A stretch of 7,068 bases of DNA, from assembly GCA_050245975.1 (NCBI GenBank), contig JBFWWW010000197.1:1-7068 (forward strand), read 5' to 3'. The stretch's first letter is position 1. Each line of letters starts with the position of its first letter. This document shows positions 1 to 5,236 of this stretch, in pieces. The notes below the pieces were generated by a model. The model had not been told where the DNA came from, made no database searches, and saw nothing but the letters and a program-made list of their open reading frames with translations. Made by a program: the position numbers and the translations under genes. The stretch is from JBFWWW01 sp050245975 (GTDB taxonomy: Bacteria; Pseudomonadota; Alphaproteobacteria; Rhizobiales; Hyphomicrobiaceae).

Positions 1-1
1 T

Positions 2-688
2 CTGCCGATCATCATCCTGGTGGAGCCGGGCGAAGAGGCCCGCCTGATGCGCGGCCTCGACATGGGCGTCAACGACTACCTGATGCGCCCGATCGACCGC
101 AACGAGATGCTGGCGCGGGTGCGCACGCAGATCCGGCGCAAGCGGCACTCGGACTTCCTGCGCCACAGGCTGGAGGAAAGCGTCGAGCTGGCGATCACCG
201 ACCCCCTGACGGGCCTGCACAACCGGCGCTACATGGAGGCGCATCTGCGCTCGCTGATGGATCAGGCGCAGGCAACCGGGCGTGCCCTGTCGCTGCTGCT
301 GGTGGACATCGATCATTTCAAGTCGGTGAACGACACCTACGGCCACGATGCCGGCGATGCGGTGCTGCGCGAGTTCGCCGCGCGCTTTCGCCGCAACACG
401 CGCGGGATCGATCTCGCCTGCCGGCTCGGCGGCGAGGAGTTCGTGTCGATCATGCCCGATACGGAGATGTCGCGGGCCTGCCAGGTGGGCGAGCGGCTGC
501 GGTCGTGCGTCGCCGCCGACAGCTTTCACATCGGCGCGGGAACGCAGATCCAGGTGACGGCCAGCGTGGGCGTGGCGAGCCTGGAGCGGCCGACCGATAC
601 GCCGGAGGCGCTGATCAAGCGCGCCGACAACGCGCTCTACGCGGCCAAGCGGCAGGGTCGGAACCGGGTTGTCGGCGACGCCGCGTAG
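2..688 (+). CDS. pleD: PleD-type diguanylate cyclase response regulator, 3' part (5' end outside window)
   Basis: This is the C-terminal 228 residues of a REC-GGDEF protein that makes cyclic di-GMP from two GTP. The frame is open from base 2 to the TAG at 686-688, so the true start lies to the left; the GTG at 20 is an internal codon. The first ~50 residues are the end of a receiver domain (GVNDYLMRPIDRNEMLARV). In it the usual KP before the last helix is RP, as expected for the degenerate second receiver of PleD. A linker with RTQIRRKR and ITDPLTGLHNRR leads into the GGDEF domain. The metal-binding VDIDHFK is near residues 101-107. The active-site motif GGEEF is at about 143-147, preceded at a five-residue spacing by RGID, the RxxD inhibitory site that binds c-di-GMP for product feedback. 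Both motifs are intact, so the cyclase should be active and feedback-controlled. The name PleD rests on the RPIDR receiver end and on convergence with rpmG; a full gene would be about 455 residues with two receivers. Confidence 0.85.
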   Translation: MPIIILVEPGEEARLMRGLDMGVNDYLMRPIDRNEMLARVRTQIRRKRHSDFLRHRLEESVELAITDPLTGLHNRRYMEAHLRSLMDQAQATGRALSLLLVDIDHFKSVNDTYGHDAGDAVLREFAARFRRNTRGIDLACRLGGEEFVSIMPDTEMSRACQVGERLRSCVAADSFHIGAGTQIQVTASVGVASLERPTDTPEALIKRADNALYAAKRQGRNRVVGDAA

Positions 689-794
689 GACAAAATCGGC
701 GATATCGTTAATCCTGCGACCGGCCACGTCGGGGAATAAAAATTTAGTCCTGGCCGTATGATTTTGCTCAAAACGGCAAGAACGGCTCTCGAAC

Positions 795-816
795 AGGCCG
801 TGAACAGCGGTTTTTT
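795..816 (+). terminator. Weak candidate intrinsic terminator downstream of pleD
   Basis: A short stem pairs 795-800 with 808-813 around a 7-nt loop. It uses three strong pairs, one A-T and two G-T pairs, and runs directly into six T residues (811-816), the longest T run in the intergenic region. A competing stem pairs ACGGC at 782-786 with GCCGT at 797-801. The position, about 110 bp after the pleD stop, is plausible for its transcript end. The stem is weak, so this is a guess from geometry only. Confidence 0.3.
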
Positions 817-969
817 GGCTGACGACGGATGGTTTTTGCCTTTCGGCCGGCTGCGCGGGAGACCCATGCGGGGGCGGGATGGCAAGCGGCGGACCCTTGC
901 AATCCGAAACCCGATCTGCTTCCTTGGCGATCCTGATAGGCGGGATAAGGGGTTATATGAGGGCTCGCG

Positions 970-1056
970 GTGCACGCGGTTCGGTGCACACCCCACAATC
1001 GAAAATTCGAATCCTCACGGATGTTCAGGTCCGCCGCATCTCCTGACGCTGTGAGG
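970..1056. other. Pair of stem-loops, possible structured RNA of unknown class
   Basis: Two inverted repeats lie in tandem. The first is GTGCAC at 970-975 and again at 984-989 with an 8-nt loop; the word is its own reverse complement. The second is a two-part stem: CCTCAC (1013-1018) pairs with GTGAGG (1051-1056). Inside it, TCAGG (1025-1029) pairs with CCTGA (1042-1046) across a 12-nt loop, with a 6/4-nt internal loop between the two parts. No T run follows on either strand, so these are not obvious terminators. The TTCGAATCC near 1006 recalls a tRNA T-loop, but no acceptor or T stem can be formed. Nothing here identifies a known RNA family, and strand is undetermined. Confidence 0.25.
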
Positions 1057-1130
1057 TGTCGATCGTCCGTAGCGGCTTGGAGTGGCCTCCTCTTAAGATG
1101 CCGCGTAAGGACGGTCGACTTGCCGGATCA

Positions 1131-1158
1131 GTGACCAACGCCCTCTTTGGTCTATGAT
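1131..1158 (+). promoter_or_regulatory. Possible sigma-70-like promoter facing the palindrome
   Basis: GTGACC at 1131-1136 (four of six matches to TTGACA) is followed 16 bp later by TATGAT at 1153-1158 (five of six matches to TATAAT). A transcript from it would begin near 1165, at the left foot of the large palindrome, and run antisense towards rpmG. Matches of this quality can arise by chance, and no gene lies downstream on this strand. Confidence 0.25.
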
Positions 1159-1160
1159 TT

Positions 1161-1228
1161 GGCAACGCCGGCGTCCGTGACTGATCGGTCTTCTACCCCG
1201 CTGCCGATCCAGTCACGGACCCGGCAAC
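1161..1228. repeat. Large imperfect palindrome bounded by 6-bp direct repeats
   Basis: The arms 1167-1188 and 1204-1225 form a 21-bp stem (segments of 5, 10 and 6 pairs). It has only two single-base bulges, C1172 on the left and one of C1209/C1210 on the right, around a 15-nt loop (1189-1203). GGCAAC stands at 1161-1166, just before the left arm, and again at 1223-1228, where it shares its first three bases with the end of the right arm. No T run follows on either strand, so it does not look like a simple intrinsic terminator. Possible identities are a REP/MITE-like intergenic repeat, the stem of a small RNA, or a Rho-independent end of unusual type. Only one copy exists in this window. Confidence 0.7.
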
Positions 1229-1296
1229 TCTTCCGGACAACAGCCTGTGCAGTCGCCGCAGCACGCGGACGACGCGGCACGTCTGGTCGTGAGCGG

Positions 1297-1326
1297 AAAG
1301 CGCAGGTCACAGACGCGTGACCGCGC
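1297..1326 (-). terminator. Probable intrinsic terminator of rpmG
   Basis: Read on the minus strand, it begins 4 nt after the rpmG stop. GCGC (1326-1323) and GGTCAC (1322-1317) pair with GTGACC (1310-1305) and GCGC (1303-1300). The loop is 6 nt (1316-1311) and the single bulge is at 1304. The stem ends in TTT (1299-1297), then CC. The stem is strong (10 pairs, GC-rich); the T run is short, which is common in GC-rich genomes but lowers certainty. Confidence 0.55.
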
Positions 1327-1330
1327 AGGA

Positions 1331-1498
1331 CTACTTGATCTTCGTTTCCTTGAACGGAACGTGCTTGCGCGCGACCGGATCGTATTTCTTGAAGGTGATC
1401 TTCTCGGTGCTCGTGCGCGGGTTCTTCTTCGTGACGTAGAAGAAACCTGTCCCCGCCGTGCTGAGCAGCTTTATCTTCTGGGTTACGGGCTTTGCCAT
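1331..1498 (-). CDS. rpmG: 50S ribosomal protein L33
   Basis: This 55-residue protein (MAKPVTQKIKLLST..., ending FKETKIK) is part of the large ribosomal subunit near the tRNA exit site. The whole length matches the L33 family: the N-terminal KIKLLSTAGTGFFYVT strand, the TKKNPR turn, then KITFKKYDPVARKHVPFKE. There are no cysteines, so this is the zinc-independent form usual in alphaproteobacteria, not the CxxC form. The ATG at 1498-1496 is preceded by GAGAG about 8 nt upstream as a modest ribosome site. The stop TAG is at 1333-1331. It has its own promoter upstream and a stem-loop terminator just downstream. It converges with pleD, a gene pair I recall from other rhizobial-type genomes. Nothing appears broken or unusual. 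Confidence 0.95.
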   Translation of the reverse strand: MAKPVTQKIKLLSTAGTGFFYVTKKNPRTSTEKITFKKYDPVARKHVPFKETKIK

Positions 1499-1540
1499 GA
1501 GGCCAACTCTCGATGCTGAAAACCTGCCGTGTTGGGGCGC

Positions 1541-1568
1541 ACTCTAGTCGCCGTCCGGGGGGTGTCAA
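1541..1568 (-). promoter_or_regulatory. Sigma-70-type promoter of rpmG
   Basis: On the minus strand a perfect TTGACA (1568-1563, with a preceding C giving the CTTGAC favoured in rhizobia) is followed after 16 bp by TAGAGT (1546-1541; four of six consensus matches). Transcription would start near 1534, giving a leader of about 36 nt before the rpmG ATG. It lies in the 95-bp gap after the NUDIX gene, as expected for separate strong expression of a ribosomal protein. Confidence 0.7.
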
Positions 1569-1593
1569 GACGGCAGAAGGTGCGGCGGAGGCG

Positions 1594-2346
1594 TCACGTG
1601 ATGAGGTCGCGCCGGAAACTGCCGTTGCGCTGGTAGTAGAAGGGGACGGGATCGTCGGCGGCAGCCGAGGTGCTGCGCGTCAGCCGGTCGCGCAGATCCT
1701 CCAGCACGGCGCGTGTGATGCGCGGCAGGTCCAGCTCCTTGGCTTCCTCGATCGTGCGCCAGTCGAGGCTCGACAGCTCGCCGTCCTCGGCCAGCTCGAT
1801 GCGATGGGCGATGGCGGTCGCCTCGACGAAGAAGAAGCGCGCATCGAAGCGGCGCGGACGTCCGGGCGGCGTGATGGCGCGGGCAAAGAACGTGAGCCGG
1901 CTCAGCGCCGGGACAAAACCGAGCGACAGGAATTCGGACCAGCCCGGCGCCGCGGCACCGGCAGGCAGGCTCGCGGTCGCGCGCCCGATGACGAGGCCCG
2001 TCTCCTCGAAGGTTTCGCGAATGGCGGCGAAGGCCAGCGCGCGGGCGCGCGCGGCGCTGGGCGGGGCGCCCTTCATGCTGACCTGCAGGCGCTTGATATC
2101 GCGCGCGACGAGATCGTCTTCGACCGCCATGCGGCGATCGCCGGGATCGACGCGGCCGCCGGGGAAGACGTACTTGCTCGGCATGAAGGCGACATCCGCG
2201 CGCCGCTTGCCCAGCAGCACACGCGGATCGCCCGTCGACCGGTCGACGACGATCATGGTGGCGGCATCGCGCGGCTTGAGCGGACGCGTGGCGTCGGCCG
2301 CGGCCCGTGGCGCGACCGGTGAGGACGGGGCGTCGAGGTCAGACAT
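1594..2346 (-). CDS. NUDIX hydrolase with an expanded NUDIX box (NUDT19/CoA-pyrophosphatase-like)
   Basis: This 250-residue protein belongs to the NUDIX family, which cleaves nucleoside diphosphates linked to another moiety and needs a divalent metal. The core starts near residue 28 (DAATMIVVDR). LLGKRRADVAFMPSKYVFPGG lies at 44-64, and the catalytic half of the box, RETFEETGL, is at 110-118 (metal-binding E111, E114, E115). The standard box has about 13 residues between the glycine and this arginine; here there are about 45, so roughly 32 extra residues split the motif. Such an insertion, plus the hydrophobic stretch before FPGG, recalls NUDT19-like acyl-CoA diphosphatases, but the substrate cannot be read from sequence. 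I chose ATG 2346-2344 because AGGAG lies 11 nt upstream at 2362-2358; the frame extends to 2397 but with less family-like sequence. The start overlaps the end of the DUF983 gene by 8 bp, suggesting translational coupling. The C-terminus ends PFYYQRNGSFRRDLIT. Confidence 0.85.
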   Translation of the reverse strand: MSDLDAPSSPVAPRAAADATRPLKPRDAATMIVVDRSTGDPRVLLGKRRADVAFMPSKYVFPGGRVDPGDRRMAVEDDLVARDIKRLQVSMKGAPPSAARARALAFAAIRETFEETGLVIGRATASLPAGAAAPGWSEFLSLGFVPALSRLTFFARAITPPGRPRRFDARFFFVEATAIAHRIELAEDGELSSLDWRTIEEAKELDLPRITRAVLEDLRDRLTRSTSAAADDPVPFYYQRNGSFRRDLIT

Positions 2347-2821
2347 GCGCCGATGGGCTCCTGGGAACGGCGGGCATGGGGATCGGTGCCGCAGCATCGA
2401 CGCCTTCGCCGGACACGCCGCCGGAGGCGAAGCCGTGCATGCGCAGCGCCCACTGCATGCCGACCAGCATGCCCTTCACGCGCGGCAGCAGCCACAGGCT
2501 CATCAGGAGCGTCAGCGGCAGCCAGATGGCGAAATGCACCCAGGCGGGCGGCGCAAAGGCCTTTTCCATCCACAGGATGCCGCCGACGACCACGTGGGCG
2601 ACGATGACCATCGTGAAGTAGGGCGGCGCGTCATCGGCACGCTGGTGATGCAACTCCGTGCCGCATTCGGGGCACTGCGGCCGCACCTTGAGGAAGGAGG
2701 AATAGAGCTCGCCACGGCCGCAGGCCGGGCACTTCTGGTGCCAGCCGGCGATCAGCGCGCGCGACAGCGGGCGCGGTCCGTTGCCGGGCGCTGGTTCGGA
2801 GGAATTGAGGATCATCGGCAT
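2339..2821 (-). CDS. DUF983 family zinc-ribbon membrane protein
   Basis: This 160-residue protein is of unknown function. After a short polar start comes the segment LSRALIAGWHQKCPACGRGELYSSFLKV, then CPECG. The four cysteines C31, C34, C50 and C53 form a treble CxxC zinc ribbon on the cytoplasmic side. Residues DDAPPYFT (63-70) are followed by two hydrophobic helices, roughly 68-88 and 94-113, joined by a short EKAFAPPAW loop. This cysteine pair plus two-helix plan is the DUF983 signature. The proline- and alanine-rich tail after 130 is probably disordered. The ATG at 2821-2819 was chosen because AGGG lies 7 nt upstream (2832-2829); the frame opens further, to a TTG at 2857, without a comparable site. 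It sits 114 bp after rnr and overlaps the NUDIX gene, so it is probably co-transcribed with both. In alphaproteobacteria it commonly neighbours rnr, but no role is established from that. Confidence 0.85.
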   Translation of the reverse strand: MPMILNSSEPAPGNGPRPLSRALIAGWHQKCPACGRGELYSSFLKVRPQCPECGTELHHQRADDAPPYFTMVIVAHVVVGGILWMEKAFAPPAWVHFAIWLPLTLLMSLWLLPRVKGMLVGMQWALRMHGFASGGVSGEGVDAAAPIPMPAVPRSPSAHV

Positions 2822-2935
2822 GGCGCTACCCTGTCGCCCTCTGCGGCTCTCCGTCAAGGGACGCGACGCCGCGCCGGGCCCGCGAGGGCCTGTTTGTGGC
2901 CCATTCGCCTGTCGTTTCCGGCAGGATCGCGCCCC

Positions 2936-5212
2936 TCAGCGTCGCGCGCGAGGCCCTTTGTCGCGCCGGCGCCGCAGGTTGCGAATGCCGCCTCGCCGCG
3001 GCTGGGAGGACCGGGTTCCCGGGGACAGCATCTCGAAACGCAGCGCGCCTGCCGTGGGAATCGCCTCCACCAGCCGCACGCGGACATCGTCCCCCAGGCG
3101 GTATGTCTCGCCGGTGCGGTCGCCGATGAGAGCGTGGGCGGTCTCGTCATGGCGGTAGTAGTCGCCGCCGATGGTGGCGGCGGGGACGAAGCCGTCGGCG
3201 CCCGTCTCGCGCAGGCGCACGAACAGGCCGGAACGCGTGACGCCCGAAACGCGCGCGTCGAACTCGGCGCCGACGCGGTCGGCGAGGAAGGCGGCGATGA
3301 GGCGGTCCGTCGTCTCGCGCTCGGCCGCCATGGCGCGGCGCTCGAGCTGCGAGATGGATTGCGCGGTCTCCGACAGCGAGGCTTCCTCGCCGTCCTCCAT
3401 CCCGCCCGGCCCGAGCTTCAGCGCACGGATCAGCGAGCGGTGCACCAGCAGGTCCGCATAGCGGCGGATGGGCGAGGTGAAGTGCGCGTAGCGCCGCAGG
3501 TGGAGCCCGAAGTGGCCGATGTTCTCGGTCGCGTATTCGGCCTGGGCCTGCGCGCGCAGGACGACCTCGTTGACGAGATCGGCGACCGGCATCGATTTGG
3601 CGCGCGCCAGGATGGCATTGAAGTGGGCCGGACGCAGCGTCGAGGCCGGCGGCAGCTTGAGATCGAGCGTGGCGAGGAAATCGCGCAGCGCCGCGAGCTT
3701 CTCCTGCGACGGCGCGCCGTGCACGCGATAGACGACAGGGGCGCGGTGTCCTTCCAGCGTTTCCGCGGCGGCGACATTCGCCTGGATCATGAACTCCTCG
3801 ATCAGCCGGTGGGCCGCGAGGCGCTCCGGCACCGTCACGCGCGCGACGCGGCCCGCGCCGTCGAGCACGATCTTGCGCTCGGGCAGATCGAGGTCGAGCG
3901 GAGCACGGGCGTCGCGGGCTTTGGCGACGGTCTGGTAGGCGCGCCACAGCGGCCGCAGGGCGGTGTCCATCAGCGGTTCGGCAGACGTGTCCGGCCGTCC
4001 GTCGAAGGCGGCCTGCGCCTGCTGATAGGAGAGCTTGGCCGCCGAGCGCATGGTGGCGCGTATGAACCGGTGCCGCCGCTTCGCGCCCGATGCGTCGAAG
4101 ACCATCTCGACGGCGAGGCAGGGGCGCTCCTCGTCGAAGCGCAGCGAGCAGGCGTCATTGGAGATGGCTTCCGGCAGCATCGGCACGACGCGGTCGGGAA
4201 AATAGACCGAGTTGCCGCGCTGGCGCGCCTCGCGGTCGAGCTGGGTTCCGGGCCTGACGTAGTAGGCGACGTCGGCAATGGCGACGGTGACGAGGAAGCC
4301 GCCGGGGTTGTTGGGATCGCCGTCGTCGGCTGCGTGCACGGCGTCGTCGTGGTCGCGGGCATCGACGGGGTCGATGGTCAGCAGCGGCACGCGCGTGAGG
4401 TCGGTGCGCCCGGCGTGGGACGGCGGCACGAGGCGCCCGGCTTCCGCCAGCACATCGGGCGGGAATTCATCGGGCAGGCCGTGCGCGTGCACGGCGATGA
4501 GGCTGATCCGGCGCTGGTCGTCGGGGTTGCCCAGCACCTCGCCGATGCGTGCGGCGGGGACCGCATGGCGGCCGGAGCGCACGAGGTCGAAACGCACGAG
4601 GTCGCCGTTGGCGGCGCCGCCGTCGTCGCCCTCGCGCACGCTCCAGGACCTGAGCTCCTTGCGGTCGATGGGCTCGATGGTGCCGCCGCCGCGCGCGCTG
4701 GAGCGGAAGATGCCGAGCGCGCGCGTCTTCTCGCGCGGCAGGCGGCGGATGGGCTCGGCCTCGTACTGGTAGCCGTAGACGTCGGCTTCGGCGAGCTTCG
4801 ACACGCGCGCAAGGATGCGGTCGCCCTGGCCGAGGGGCGGCTCGCCGGCGCTGCCGCCGCGGCGGGCGAGGACGAGCACGCGCGGCCGGGGCCCGTCCTC
4901 CGCCGCCCAGACGGCGGGCTCGGCTGCCAGTTCGCCCTCGGGGTCGCGGCCGACGATGGCCAGCACGCTCACGGGCGGCAGGGCGCCACGCGCGCTCAGC
5001 GATTTGCGGTTTCCCGACAGCAGGCCCTCGTCGGCCATCTCCGCCAGCAGACGCTTCAATGCGACGCGGTTGGCGCCCTTGAGGGCGAAGGCTCGCGCGA
5101 TCTCGCGCTTGCCGACGCGCTCCCGGGCCTCGGCGATGTACGCGAGGACGTCCTCGCGGCTCGGCAGAGACCCCGGCGCGCCTTCGCGAGACTTCCTGGG
5201 CTTGCGCGCCAC
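2936..5212 (-). CDS. rnr: Ribonuclease R, 3'-5' exoribonuclease
   Basis: This 758-residue RNase II/RNB-family enzyme degrades RNA processively from the 3' end, including structured RNA, in mRNA turnover and rRNA quality control. The N-terminal helix-turn-helix-like part (18-66, KREIARAFALKG) is followed by cold-shock/OB segments (about 80-240). The RNB catalytic domain begins near 270. The metal-binding aspartates are in IDPVDARDHDDAV (D281, D287, D289, D290), and the conserved SPIRRYADLLVHR is at 580-592. An S1 domain lies at about 648-730 (ARVSGVTRSGLFVRL). A short Arg/Lys tail (738-758) replaces the longer lysine-rich tail of E. coli RNase R, which is about 813 residues. Length and all catalytic residues indicate an active enzyme. 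It begins with GTG at 5212-5210, supported by a strong ribosome site. Only 24 bp separate it from the topA stop, so the two are almost certainly co-transcribed. Confidence 0.95.
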   Translation of the reverse strand: MARKPRKSREGAPGSLPSREDVLAYIAEARERVGKREIARAFALKGANRVALKRLLAEMADEGLLSGNRKSLSARGALPPVSVLAIVGRDPEGELAAEPAVWAAEDGPRPRVLVLARRGGSAGEPPLGQGDRILARVSKLAEADVYGYQYEAEPIRRLPREKTRALGIFRSSARGGGTIEPIDRKELRSWSVREGDDGGAANGDLVRFDLVRSGRHAVPAARIGEVLGNPDDQRRISLIAVHAHGLPDEFPPDVLAEAGRLVPPSHAGRTDLTRVPLLTIDPVDARDHDDAVHAADDGDPNNPGGFLVTVAIADVAYYVRPGTQLDREARQRGNSVYFPDRVVPMLPEAISNDACSLRFDEERPCLAVEMVFDASGAKRRHRFIRATMRSAAKLSYQQAQAAFDGRPDTSAEPLMDTALRPLWRAYQTVAKARDARAPLDLDLPERKIVLDGAGRVARVTVPERLAAHRLIEEFMIQANVAAAETLEGHRAPVVYRVHGAPSQEKLAALRDFLATLDLKLPPASTLRPAHFNAILARAKSMPVADLVNEVVLRAQAQAEYATENIGHFGLHLRRYAHFTSPIRRYADLLVHRSLIRALKLGPGGMEDGEEASLSETAQSISQLERRAMAAERETTDRLIAAFLADRVGAEFDARVSGVTRSGLFVRLRETGADGFVPAATIGGDYYRHDETAHALIGDRTGETYRLGDDVRVRLVEAIPTAGALRFEMLSPGTRSSQPRRGGIRNLRRRRDKGPRARR

Positions 5213-5217
5213 GATTG

Positions 5218-5223
5218 CTCCCT
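5218..5223 (-). promoter_or_regulatory. Shine-Dalgarno fixing the GTG start of rnr
   Basis: AGGGAG on the minus strand lies 5 nt before the GTG at 5212-5210, within the 24-bp gap after topA. It is the strongest ribosome site in the window and the reason for accepting a non-ATG start. The next in-frame Met codon is far inside the conserved N-terminal domain. Confidence 0.75.
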
Positions 5224-5236
5224 GTGCCGCGTCGGG

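Larger units (their letters stand above)
689..1296. other. Long non-coding stretch between convergent pleD and rpmG
   Basis: About 600 bp have no protein gene I can support. The open frames here (758-1054 on +, 637-996 and 768-998 on -) lack a Shine-Dalgarno, show no recognisable domain and read like translated non-coding DNA. The stretch is less GC-rich than the flanking genes in places, for example the A/T run at 735-746. It carries several inverted repeats: 753-757 with 773-777, 782-786 with 797-801, 970-975 with 984-989, 1013-1018 with 1051-1056 enclosing 1025-1029 with 1042-1046, 1079-1082 with 1087-1090, and the large palindrome at 1167-1225. No tRNA or tmRNA could be built here. Being between two gene ends, it is unlikely to hold a promoter for either neighbour, so its length and stem content are unexplained. 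Confidence 0.6.

Noticed and set aside
955..1020. Possible tRNA or tmRNA end suggested by TTCGAATCC
   Set aside because: No 5-bp T stem, 7-bp acceptor, anticodon arm or tag-peptide sequence could be formed around it.
758..1054. 98-residue open frame on + strand in the intergenic region
   Set aside because: No Shine-Dalgarno before the ATG, no recognisable domain, and it runs through the stem-loops; the overlapping minus-strand frames are no better.
1152..1568. 138-residue minus-strand frame covering rpmG
   Set aside because: It overlaps rpmG in another frame, and the 55-residue L33 frame is a full-length family match.
1513..2322. 269-residue open frame on + strand opposite the NUDIX gene
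   Set aside because: It is the antisense shadow of a GC-rich gene; the minus frame has clear NUDIX motifs, while this one is low-complexity Arg/Ala/Gly sequence with no domain.
2886..2902. GGGCC/GGCCC hairpin between rnr and the DUF983 gene as a terminator
   Set aside because: Only five pairs and no T run on the minus strand; read-through into the DUF983 gene is more likely.
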